From assembly GCF_013201685.1 (NCBI RefSeq), contig NZ_CP053844.1, forward strand, positions 868,001 to 932,000: 64,000 nt of DNA, written 5' to 3'. The position numbers and the translations under genes are program-made. Position 1 is the first letter of the stretch, and each line of letters opens with the position of its first letter. Shown here piece by piece: positions 26,845 through 36,900 of this stretch. The notes beneath the pieces were generated by a model that ran no database searches, had not been told where the DNA came from, and saw nothing but the letters and a program-made list of their open reading frames with translations. The DNA is from Campylobacter geochelonis (GTDB taxonomy: Bacteria; Campylobacterota; Campylobacteria; Campylobacterales; Campylobacteraceae).

Positions 26845-28872
26845 ATGTCAAACTTTAGTCGTTTAGACTATATAAAAGATAAAGTTCAAAAATACAGTGC
26901 AAACATAGCTGGTATAGTTAACAACTACAACGACCCTGTTGGACTTGCAAAAGAATTAACTGATTTGTTTAAAAACGCAATAGAAGATACTATCGATAAA
27001 AATGTCAAAGATGCTAGTGAAGCAGATAAGCAGTTTGCTAATATGCAGAAAAAAAGAGTTGGAATTTATATAGATGGTAAATTTACTATCATAGACCTAA
27101 CTGTTTCTCAAATTCTTTTTAATAGCTTTCTTGTAGATACAAGTGGTTCTAGTATAGATGATGGAAATGATAAACTATATTTACACATAGAAAAATCAGA
27201 AATATTATATGCTATAAAAAGAACTGTAGGAAATGCTATAGATATACTAATATCAAGAACTTGGGTAGGAGCTATAGTGGCTGCTATAGTTGATATACCA
27301 AATTTAATAACTTCTAACCACACCATAACAGTTGAATATAGAGATAAAAACTCTAATGATATAAAAGAAAGAAAATACATCCTTTATAATGCTACAGACT
27401 TTGATACATCACTAAGTAGTGAATGGGGAAATATAAGCTTGGATATGAATACTCTTGATAGAGTTATCTTTACAAGAAATGATACTCCAGTAGAGTTTAT
27501 ATATCACAAAAGATATAAAAACAAAAAAGATGGTCAGTTAAACACCTTTGAATTTAGACAAGGAAGAGATGAGAAAAAGATAGTCTCTGTTTTAAAACGA
27601 ATTGGTTATCCAATAAATAATAACAAGATAGCCCATATGACTTTCTCTAAAAATGAAGAGCCTAAACAACTCATAGCCAACTACTATGCTAACTATGGAG
27701 CAGGAGCTAGTAGTGTTAGAAGTGATTTAAATTTACCTAATGATACAAAAGAAAACAGAGAACTAAAACAAGCTGCCGCTTATGCCTTAGAAAACCTAAA
27801 AGGATATGCTCTAGCAGGAGATATCTCCAAAAAAGAGTATATAAACATCGAAAACTACTCTGATAACCATCTTAACGATAGAGCTAACTTCTTAAAGCTA
27901 AGAGTTCAAGAACTAACTGGTTCTGCTGGAATTTATAGAAATACACACTATTATGATACAAAAGAGAATATATCTGCTGGAGATAAAAACACTATATATA
28001 ATGAAAAGGTTGATAAAGTAGTGTTTATAACTGGAGATTATACGGACTCTAGGAGTTTATTTGGTAAAAAAAGATTCTATGGATATAGTGATGATAATAC
28101 CATAATTAGCTCTGATGATATAGGTGTTTACATCGAATCCGGTCTTGGTTGTGATACTATAACTACAGGAAGTGGTAATGATATCATCTATACAAATGCA
28201 AAAATAGATGATGGAAATGATAAAGAAGATTCTAACACTACTAATACTGTAAACTCAGGTAAAGGTAATGATAAAATATATGGCTCTAAAGGAGTTGATA
28301 ACATAACTGTAGATGATGGAGTAAATGTTATATATTCTAAAGATAGTGATGATAGTGTAAATACAACCAAAGGTAAAAACACTATCTACTTAGGAGCTGG
28401 AAGCGATAGTGTAAATACAAATGGTGGAGAAAACACTATCTATACAGGATTAGATAACACAAGCCAAGAAGATAAAGATAGTAAAGATGATATAAATACT
28501 ATAAATTTAACCAACGGAAATAACACAGTATATGGCTCTAAAGCACAAGATATAGTAACTTCAAATGAAGCTAAAAGCGACATCTTTACTAAAGATGGAG
28601 ATGATAAAGTAAGTATCAGTGGTGCAGAGTTAAACAATGTATTTACAGGAAGTGGAAATGATACTATAACTATAAATGGCGGCAAAGGGCATATAGTTTA
28701 TACCCATAAAGATAGCATAGATGGCTTAGACTTAGATACTAAAGATAGTACTAACACAGTAGAGATAAATTTAGGTAAAAATACCATCTATGGTGGTAAA
28801 GGCAAAGAAAGCTTAACTATAAAAGATGGAGATAATACAGCCTATCTATATAATTATTTAAAATCAGCATAA
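26845..28872 (+). CDS. Truncated RTX protein 3 (orphan cassette)
   Basis: The 675-residue product has an ATG start after AAAAAGGAGTACTAT. It carries the common head (residues 1-215, hydrophobic helix near 131-155), the HKRYKNKKDGQLN segment shared with cassette 4, and a private segment, RSDLNLPNDTKENRELKQ. The middle block is of the RVQELTGSAG type. RTX repeats then end in DGDNTAYL plus YNYLKSA. There is no secretion tail. It lies 136 bases after Ank3. It is expected to be made, given the strong ribosome site, but not exported by type I secretion. Confidence 0.85.
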   Translation: MSNFSRLDYIKDKVQKYSANIAGIVNNYNDPVGLAKELTDLFKNAIEDTIDKNVKDASEADKQFANMQKKRVGIYIDGKFTIIDLTVSQILFNSFLVDTSGSSIDDGNDKLYLHIEKSEILYAIKRTVGNAIDILISRTWVGAIVAAIVDIPNLITSNHTITVEYRDKNSNDIKERKYILYNATDFDTSLSSEWGNISLDMNTLDRVIFTRNDTPVEFIYHKRYKNKKDGQLNTFEFRQGRDEKKIVSVLKRIGYPINNNKIAHMTFSKNEEPKQLIANYYANYGAGASSVRSDLNLPNDTKENRELKQAAAYALENLKGYALAGDISKKEYINIENYSDNHLNDRANFLKLRVQELTGSAGIYRNTHYYDTKENISAGDKNTIYNEKVDKVVFITGDYTDSRSLFGKKRFYGYSDDNTIISSDDIGVYIESGLGCDTITTGSGNDIIYTNAKIDDGNDKEDSNTTNTVNSGKGNDKIYGSKGVDNITVDDGVNVIYSKDSDDSVNTTKGKNTIYLGAGSDSVNTNGGENTIYTGLDNTSQEDKDSKDDINTINLTNGNNTVYGSKAQDIVTSNEAKSDIFTKDGDDKVSISGAELNNVFTGSGNDTITINGGKGHIVYTHKDSIDGLDLDTKDSTNTVEINLGKNTIYGGKGKESLTIKDGDNTAYLYNYLKSA

Positions 28873-28888
28873 ATTCAACATCTAAATT

Positions 28889-28987
28889 CCCTTTAAATTT
28901 AAATTTAAAAAATTATTAAAATAACATAAATTTAAAGAGCATTTAACTTCCATTGATGTAGAATTACAAGGTAAATTTCTATATAAA
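28889..28987 (+). promoter_or_regulatory. Leader block 4
   Basis: Conserved leader before Ank4. The left arm of the inverted repeat is partly degraded (28889-28902), the right arm is intact (28926-28939), and the TTGATGTAGAATTACAAGG string is unchanged. After it comes a sequence unique to this cassette. Confidence 0.55.
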
Positions 28988-29103
28988 TCAAAATATGCAA
29001 ATTTAGCAGGCTTAAATTTAAAACAACAATACATCAAATTTAAGTTTTTGAAATAGATAAAAATAAATATTAAAAATTATATAAATTTACTAAAAGGAAA
29101 AAA

Positions 29104-30348
29104 TTGAAAAAGGTATTTAAATTCTTAAGTATATTAATAATACTTTTAGTAGCTAAGCTACTATATAATGAGTATAAACTAAATCAAACCTCTCACTTCA
29201 CAATCACTTCAGATACAAACGTTTCTGCTATACCAGGACTTAGTAAGTATGTAACTCAAGAAGAGGTTGATAGCTTTTCTTTTAGGTATTGGGATATAGA
29301 TAACAACTATACTAAATTCTTAAAACCAGAAGTAGTTCCTCTTAGAGAATTTCTTAAAGCAAAAAATACAACCAAAGTCTTAAACTATCTAAAAGAGCAT
29401 AATCTAAGTGTAGATGTAAAGATAGAAGATGGAACAACTCCACTTATGTATTCTAGCTTTTATGATGATATAAATACAACCAAAGAGCTTATAAAACTAG
29501 GTGCAAACATCCATCAAAAGGATAAATACAAACTTAGCTCACTAGCTTATGCTATAGAACACAACTCTACTAAGACAGTAAAATTATTACTTGATAATGG
29601 AGTTAAATTTGATGAAATTAAGTCTATTCAGGGATATCTTGCTTCTCCAAATTATGGGGGGATTAATGGTTTGGTTATATACGGTAATAGAGTTGATGTT
29701 CTTTATGAGCATAGCTGGATTAAATATATGGGCTCAAAAATAGGACAACCACCACTTGCATACGCAATTAGTAGAAATTTGATAGAGTTAGCTAAACTTA
29801 TGCTAGAAAGTGATTACAATCCAAAAGCATATTTTAACTACGGAGATACTATAAAAACAAGTGATAATTTTAACGATATCATCTCTTATGAAGAGGAACA
29901 AAACTTAAACAAATGGCATAATGGTAACTTTAGTAGATATGATTATACACATTATGCAATATTAGAAGATATCCCCAACTACGAACCTATGTTAGAACTT
30001 ATGCTTAAATACAACGTCCCTGGACAACCCACAAAAGAGCAGCTAAAAGAGGCGTATGAGAAATGCTATAGATTATATAAATGGTATAAAATAAGATGGA
30101 TAGATGGAGATAAGATAAATAAAAAAAGACCATTTTATGTGGACATGCCTATAAAAAATTTAGAAAAGTACTGCACTGATGAAAACGGAACTTTTAATAA
30201 TATAAAAGAGTATTTTGCATACGCAAACGAACAAAAAAAGATGGATTCTATAATATATATAAGTGACACGGATAAGGTGATTTACCTTGATAAACACTCA
30301 AGTAAGTCTAACTCAAATTTAACAGATAAAAATAAAAATGAAAACTAA
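29104..30348 (+). CDS. Membrane-anchored ankyrin protein 4 (Ank4)
   Basis: The 414-residue product has a TTG start after AAAAGGAAAAAA. Its N-terminal anchor (FKFLSILIILLVAKLLY) differs from the other four. From NQTSHFTITSDTNVSAIPGL it joins the common sequence. Ankyrin repeats lie near 110-175. The region 180-290 is private to this copy. The NYEPMLELMLKYNVPGQPTK block and two conserved cysteines follow, and the tail is of the KVIYLDKHSSKSN type. It sits 54 bases upstream of truncated RTX gene 4. Confidence 0.85.
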   Translation: MKKVFKFLSILIILLVAKLLYNEYKLNQTSHFTITSDTNVSAIPGLSKYVTQEEVDSFSFRYWDIDNNYTKFLKPEVVPLREFLKAKNTTKVLNYLKEHNLSVDVKIEDGTTPLMYSSFYDDINTTKELIKLGANIHQKDKYKLSSLAYAIEHNSTKTVKLLLDNGVKFDEIKSIQGYLASPNYGGINGLVIYGNRVDVLYEHSWIKYMGSKIGQPPLAYAISRNLIELAKLMLESDYNPKAYFNYGDTIKTSDNFNDIISYEEEQNLNKWHNGNFSRYDYTHYAILEDIPNYEPMLELMLKYNVPGQPTKEQLKEAYEKCYRLYKWYKIRWIDGDKINKKRPFYVDMPIKNLEKYCTDENGTFNNIKEYFAYANEQKKMDSIIYISDTDKVIYLDKHSSKSNSNLTDKNKNEN

Positions 30349-30402
30349 AAATAAAGATAAAAATAAAAACTAAAACTAAATAAATTCAAAAAGGAGTACC
30401 AT

Positions 30403-32415
30403 ATGTCAAACTTTAGCCGTTTAGACTATATAAAAGATAAAGTTCAAAAATACAGTGCAAACATAGCTGGTATAGTTAATAACTACAACGACCCTGTTGG
30501 ACTTGCAAAAGAATTAACTGATTTGTTTAAAAACGCAATAGAAGACACTATCGATAAAAATGTCAAAGATGCTAGTGAAGCAGATAAGCAGTTTGCTAAT
30601 ATGCAGAAAAAAAGAGTTGGAATTTATATAGATGGTAAATTTACTATTATAGACCTAACTGTTTCTCAAATTCTTTTTAATAGCTTTCTTGTAGATACAA
30701 GTGGTTCTAGTATAGATGATGGAAATGATAAACTATATTTACACATAGAAAAATCAGAAATATTATATGCTATAAAAAGAACTGTAGGAAATGCTATAGA
30801 TATACTAATATCAAGAACTTGGGTAGGAGCTATAGTGGCTGCTATAGTTGATATACCAAATTTAATAACTTCTAACCACACCATAACAGTTGAATATAGA
30901 GATAAAAACTCTAATGATATAAAAGAAAGAAAATACATCCTTTATAATGCTACAGACTTTGATACATCACTAAGTAGTGAATGGAGAAATATAAGCTCGG
31001 ATATGAATACTCTTGATAGAGTTATCTTTACAAGAAATGATACTCCAGTAGAGTTTATATATCACAAAAGATATAAAAACAAAAAAGATGGTCAGTTAAA
31101 CACCTTTGAATTTAGACAAGGAAGAGATGAGAAAAAGATAGTCTCTGTTTTAAAACGAATTGGTTATCCAATAAATAATAACAAGATAGCCCATATGACT
31201 TTCTCTAAAGGTGAAGAGCCTAAACAACTCATAGCCAACTACTATGCTAACTATGGAGCAGGAGCTAGTAGTGTTATGAGTGATTTGGATAATAGTGATA
31301 AAGCTCTCCAACAAGCTGCCGCTTATGCCTTAGAAAACCTAAAAGGATATGCTCTAGCAGGAGATATCTCCAAAAAAGAGTATATAAACATCGAAAACTA
31401 CTCTGATAACCATCTTAACGACAGAGCTAACTTCTTAAAGTTAAGAGTTCAAGAACTAACTGGTTCTGCTGGAATTTATAGAAATACACACTATTATGAT
31501 ACAAAAGAAAATATATCTGCTGGAGATAAAAACACTATATATAATGAAAAGGTTGATAAAGTAGTGTTTATAACTGGAGATTATACGGACTCTAGGAGTT
31601 TATTTGGTAAAAAAAGATTCTATGGATATAGTGATGATAATACCATAATTAGCTCTGATGATATAGGTGTTTACATCGAATCCGGTCTTGGTTGTGATAC
31701 TATAACTACAGGAGATGGTAATGATATCATCTATACAAATGCAAAAATAGATGATGGAAATGATAAAGAAGATTCTAACACTACTAATACTGTAAACTCA
31801 GGTAAAGGTAATGATAAAATATATGGCTCTAAAGGAGTTGATAACATAACTGTAGATGATGGAGTAAATGTTATATATTCTAAAGATAGTGATGATAGTG
31901 TAAATACAACCAAAGGTAAAAACACTATCTACTTAGGAGCTGGAAGCGATAGTGTAAATACAAATGGTGGAACTAATACTATCTATACAGGATTAGATAA
32001 CACAAGCCAAGAAGATAAAGATAGTAAAGATGATATAAATACTATAAATTTAACTAACGGAAATAACACAGTATATGGCTCTAAAGCACAAGATATAGTA
32101 ACTTCAAATGAAGCTAAAAGCGACATCTTTACTAAAGATGGAGATGATAAAGTAAGTATCAGTGGTGCAGAGTTAAACAATGTATTTACAGGAAGTGGAA
32201 ATGATACTATAGCTATAAATGGTGGCAAAGGACATATAGTTTATACCCATAAAGATAGCATAGATGGCTTAGACTTAGATACTAAAGATAGTACTAACAC
32301 AGTAGAGATAAATTTAGGTAAAAATACCATCTATGGTGGTAAAGGCAAGGAAAGCTTAACTATAAAAGATGGAGATAATACAGCCTATCTATATAATTAT
32401 TTAAAATCAGCATAA
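30403..32415 (+). CDS. Truncated RTX protein 4 (orphan cassette)
   Basis: The 670-residue product has an ATG start after AAAAAGGAGTACCAT. The head is nearly identical to cassette 3 over residues 1-225. It carries the shortest variable segment (MSDLDNSDKALQQ) and the RVQELTGSAG-type middle block. The RTX part ends in DGDNTAYL plus YNYLKSA. In the RTX part it has the TIAINGG variant shared with giant B rather than TITINGG. No secretion tail is present. Confidence 0.85.
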   Translation: MSNFSRLDYIKDKVQKYSANIAGIVNNYNDPVGLAKELTDLFKNAIEDTIDKNVKDASEADKQFANMQKKRVGIYIDGKFTIIDLTVSQILFNSFLVDTSGSSIDDGNDKLYLHIEKSEILYAIKRTVGNAIDILISRTWVGAIVAAIVDIPNLITSNHTITVEYRDKNSNDIKERKYILYNATDFDTSLSSEWRNISSDMNTLDRVIFTRNDTPVEFIYHKRYKNKKDGQLNTFEFRQGRDEKKIVSVLKRIGYPINNNKIAHMTFSKGEEPKQLIANYYANYGAGASSVMSDLDNSDKALQQAAAYALENLKGYALAGDISKKEYINIENYSDNHLNDRANFLKLRVQELTGSAGIYRNTHYYDTKENISAGDKNTIYNEKVDKVVFITGDYTDSRSLFGKKRFYGYSDDNTIISSDDIGVYIESGLGCDTITTGDGNDIIYTNAKIDDGNDKEDSNTTNTVNSGKGNDKIYGSKGVDNITVDDGVNVIYSKDSDDSVNTTKGKNTIYLGAGSDSVNTNGGTNTIYTGLDNTSQEDKDSKDDINTINLTNGNNTVYGSKAQDIVTSNEAKSDIFTKDGDDKVSISGAELNNVFTGSGNDTIAINGGKGHIVYTHKDSIDGLDLDTKDSTNTVEINLGKNTIYGGKGKESLTIKDGDNTAYLYNYLKSA

Positions 32416-32441
32416 ATTCAACATCTAAATTCCCTTTAAAT

Positions 32442-32530
32442 TTATATTAAAAAATTATTAAAATAACATAAATTTAAAGAGCATTTAAATTCCATTGATG
32501 TAGAATTACAAGGTAAATTTCTATATAAAA
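32442..32530 (+). promoter_or_regulatory. Leader block 5
   Basis: Conserved leader before Ank5, with the inverted repeat (32442-32455, one base altered, and 32468-32481) and the TTGATGTAGAATTACAAGG string. The spacer to the TTG start is almost identical to that before Ank3. Confidence 0.6.
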
Positions 32531-32569
32531 ACAGGTATAAAACATAACTTTATAAAATAAGGACTAAAT

Positions 32570-33814
32570 TTGAACCAAACATCTAAAAATTTTATCATAA
32601 CCATAGCTGTTATATTTATAACTATACTTGCATATCTTTATAAAACCAACCAACTACCAAATTTAACCAACCAAACCAACTTCACAATCACTTCAGATAC
32701 AAACGTTTCTGCTATACCAGGACTTAGTAAGTATGTAACTCAAGAAGAGGTTGATGAGTTTGGGTTTACCTACTGGGATATAGATAACAATTACACTAAG
32801 TGGATTGACCCACTTCTTTTACCGCTAAGGTCAGCCTTAAAGGACAAAAATACAACCAAAGTCTTAAGCTATCTAAAAGAGCATAACCTAAGTGTAGATG
32901 TGAAGATAGAAGATGGAACAACTCCACTTATGTATTCTAGCTTTTATGATGATATAAACACAACCAAAGAGCTTATAAAACTAGGTGCGAATATCCATCA
33001 AAAAGATAAATACAAACTTAGCCCACTAGCTTATGCTATAGAGCATAACTCAACTAAGACAGCTAAGCTTTTAGTTGATAATGGAGCTAAATTTGAAGAT
33101 GTTAAGGTAGTTCAAATTTACCTTCAAAGTCCCATGATAGAAAAGATAATCATAGATAATGATAATATCAATATACTCTATGATGCTAATGCTTCAAGAA
33201 AATCAAAAATCAGTGATGGAAAATCGCCTCATAATACATTTTTTTATATAGTCATGAATGGTTTTACGGAAATAGCAGAACTTGCCCTAAAGAGTGGGTA
33301 TATACCAAATTGCACACAAAATAATATTTATGATGAACTTTGCTATAAGGAGTTAACTAACATCCCCAACTACGAACCTATGCTAGAACTTATGCTTAAA
33401 TACAACGTCCCTGGACAACCTACAAAAGAGCAGCTAAAAGAGGCGTATGATGAGTGTTATGAATTTTACTATGATAAATGTTTTTATGATTATAAAAATC
33501 AATGTAATCCAGTATTTGAAATATATCCTGAAATTTATGCTTTAAAAAATAAATATAAAATGTTTAAGAGATATTGTCCTGATAAAAATGGAACTTTTAA
33601 AGATACAAAAGAATTTATTAATTATAAAAATGCAAAAAATAGGTCTTATTCTATATCATCTATCATAGCTAGTGATATGAAAAATGTTTTTATAAAAGAT
33701 AAAAATATTACGCTAGAAAATTTAATGATTGATACATATAAAAAAAGCACCAACGAAAATGAAAAAGATTTTCTTAAAACATATTATTTAAAGAATTATA
33801 AGAATGATTTTTAA
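32570..33814 (+). CDS. Membrane-anchored ankyrin protein 5 (Ank5), chimera of Ank2 and Ank3
   Basis: The 414-residue product has a TTG start. Residues 1 to about 290 are almost identical to Ank2, with one N/S difference seen (VLSYLK). The rest, from DECYEFYYDKCFYDYKN, is identical to the end of Ank3. The switch lies in or just after the shared NYEPMLELMLKYNVPGQPTK block, so this is a recombinant gene. Six cysteines are present. It is paired with giant B, 136 bases downstream, and is the only ankyrin gene directly before a full-length RTX gene. Confidence 0.87.
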   Translation: MNQTSKNFIITIAVIFITILAYLYKTNQLPNLTNQTNFTITSDTNVSAIPGLSKYVTQEEVDEFGFTYWDIDNNYTKWIDPLLLPLRSALKDKNTTKVLSYLKEHNLSVDVKIEDGTTPLMYSSFYDDINTTKELIKLGANIHQKDKYKLSPLAYAIEHNSTKTAKLLVDNGAKFEDVKVVQIYLQSPMIEKIIIDNDNINILYDANASRKSKISDGKSPHNTFFYIVMNGFTEIAELALKSGYIPNCTQNNIYDELCYKELTNIPNYEPMLELMLKYNVPGQPTKEQLKEAYDECYEFYYDKCFYDYKNQCNPVFEIYPEIYALKNKYKMFKRYCPDKNGTFKDTKEFINYKNAKNRSYSISSIIASDMKNVFIKDKNITLENLMIDTYKKSTNENEKDFLKTYYLKNYKNDF

Positions 33815-33827
33815 GTATTTAAAAATT

Positions 33828-33908
33828 AAGGTGATTTACCTTGATAAAAACTCAAGTAAATCTAACTCAAATTTAACAGATAAAAATAAAAATAAAAATA
33901 AAAAATAA
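33828..33908 (+). repeat. Relic of the ankyrin C-terminal coding sequence after Ank5
   Basis: As after Ank3, 81 bases encode the KVIYLDKNSSKSNSNLTDKN tail, a short Lys/Asn run and a stop, without a start codon. The shared relic shows that the Ank3-type 3' end and its downstream sequence moved together. Confidence 0.8.
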
Positions 33909-33950
33909 AACTAAAAACTAAAAATAACTAAATTCAAAAAGGAGTACCAT

Positions 33951-36900
33951 ATGTCAAACTTTAGTCGTTCTAACTATATAAAAGATAAAGTTCAAAAATA
34001 CAGTGCAAACATAGCTGGTATAGTTAAAAACTACAACGACCCTGTTGGACTTGCAAAAGAATTAACTGATTTGTTTAAAAACGCAATAGAAGACACTATC
34101 GATAAAAATGTCAAAGATGCTAGTGAAGCAGATAAGCAGTTTGCTAATATGCAGAAAAAAAGAGTTGGAATTTATATAGATGGTAAATTTACTATCATAG
34201 ACCTAACTGTTTCTCAAATTCTTTTTAATAGCTTTCTTGTAGATACAAGTGGTTCTAGTATAGATGATGGAAATGATAAACTATATTTACACATAGAAAA
34301 ATCAGAAATATTATATGCTATAAAAAGAACTGTAGGAAATGCTATAGATATACTAATATCAAGAACTTGGGTAGGAGCTATAGTGGCTGCTATAGTTGAT
34401 ATACCAAATTTAATAACTTCTAACCACACCATAACAGTTGAATATAGAGATAAAAACTCTAATGATATAAAAGAAAGAAAATACATCCTTTATAATGCTA
34501 CAGACTTTGATACATCACTAAGTAGTGAATGGAGAAATATAAGCTCGGATATGAATACTCTTGATAGAGTTATCTTTACAAGAAATGATACTCCAGTAGA
34601 GTTTATATATCATAAGATATATAAAAGAAATGATAAGATACTAAACACCTTTGAATTCAGACAAGGAAGAGATGAGAAAAAGATAGTCTCTGTTTTAAAA
34701 CGAATTGGTTATCCAATAAATAATAACAAGATAGCCCATATGACTTTCTCTAAAGGTGAAGAGCCTAAACAACTCATAGCCAACTACTATGCTAACTATG
34801 GAGCAGGAGCTAGTAGTGTTATGAGTGATTTGGAATATAAAGGTAATATAGACAAATTTATAAAACTAAAACAAGCTGCCGCTTATGCCTTAGAAAACCT
34901 AAAAGGATATGCTCTAGCAGGAGATATCTCCAAAAAAGAGTATATAAACATCGAAAACTACTCTGATAACCATCTTAACGATAGAGCTAACTTCTTAAAG
35001 CTATATGTTTCAGATACACCAACTTCAAATATAAATTATACCGATGTTAAAAGAGGAATAACTATTGGTGATTTTAAATTAAACGATGATACTGTAGGTT
35101 ATGAGGTTATATTTGTTGATGGAGATAAACAAGCCATAGACTTGCCAACTTATAAGAGTATATATGGCTATAGCAATGGAGATACTATAAAATATATCCA
35201 AGGTACAGCCTACATCGAATCCGGTCTTGGTTGTGATACTATAACTACAGGAGATGGTAATGATATCATCTATACAAATGCAAAAATAGATGATGGAAAT
35301 GATAAAGAAGATTCTAACACTACTAATACTGTAAACTCAGGTAAAGGTAATGATAAAATATATGGCTCTAAAGGAGTTGATAACATAACTGTAGATGATG
35401 GAGTAAATGTTATATATTCTAAAGATAGTGATGATAGTGTAAATACAACCAAAGGTAAAAACACTATCTACTTAGGAGCTGGAAGCGATAGTGTAAATAC
35501 AAATGGTGGAGAAAACACTATCTATACAGGATTAGATAACACAAGCCAAGAAGATAAAGATAGTAAAGATGATATAAATACTATAAATTTAACCAACGGA
35601 AATAACACAGTATATGGCTCTAAAGCACAAGATATAGTAACTTCAAATGAAGCTAAAAGCGACATCTTTACTAAAGATGGAGATGATAAAGTAAGTATCA
35701 GTGGTGCAGAGTTAAACAATGTATTTACAGGAAGTGGAAATGATACTATAGCTATAAATGGTGGCAAAGGACATATAGTTTATACCCATAAAGATAGCAT
35801 AGATGGCTTAGACTTAGATACTAAAGATAGTACTAACACAGTAGAGATAAATTTAGGTAAAAATACCATCTATGGTGGTAAAGGCAAGGAAAGCTTAACT
35901 ATAAAAGATGGAGATAATACAGCCTATCTAGGAGATGGAGATAATAAAGTAAGTATCAGTGGTGGTAAAAACACTATAAGTTTAGGGATAGATAAAGATA
36001 GTGTTACTATAAGTGGTGGTAAAAACACTATCTATACAGGAGATGGAGAAGATACTATAACAGCTACTAGTGGAGATAATACCATCTACGCTGGTTTAGG
36101 AAAAGATAACATAACTACAGGAAGTGGAGATGATAAACTTTATGCAGGAGATGATAAAGACGCTGATGAGTTAAATGGCGGAAGTGGAGATGATGAATAC
36201 CATGTCAGTGCTAATGATATAATAAATGATAGTGATGGTAAAGGTAGGGTATGGTTTAAACACGACAGTCCTATAACTGGTGGAATAGAAACAAAGCCAG
36301 GAAGTAAAGTATATACAGATAATAGAGGATATACATATCAACTAAATGGAAGTGAACTAAAAGTAACATATAATCTTGATAAAGATAGTATAACTATAAA
36401 AAACTACAACCAAGAACAAAACTCACTAGGTATAACTCTAACCAACAAAGTAGGCTTAAAGATAAAAGATGTCACTGAAAATGAAGGAAGTAAAAAAGCA
36501 ACTATAACACTAGAGTTGATAGGAGAGATTGTAGGTGATGGTAAACTAGAGGTCTTTATGAGAAGTAGTGATATGATGCGTAGTAGAAGTGCTAGATCTA
36601 GTTTAGGTGCAATTACTTTTAAAAAAGGCGATACTACTAAGACATATAGCTATGATATCAAAGACTATGATGATTTTATAGTAAATAATGAAAAAAGAAG
36701 ATTTATAACTAACTTAGTTCCGCATATCATAGATACTCCATCTGTAAAAAACAGTGTTTCATATGATTCATCTAGCAGTAAGTATGGAGAGTTAAACATA
36801 GTAGATGATGATAAGCCAGTGTATATAAATGTAAGAGGAAATAGTACTAGTGAAGCAGCTGAAATAATAAGAGGAATGGTTGGAGTAAATAGGGGACTAA

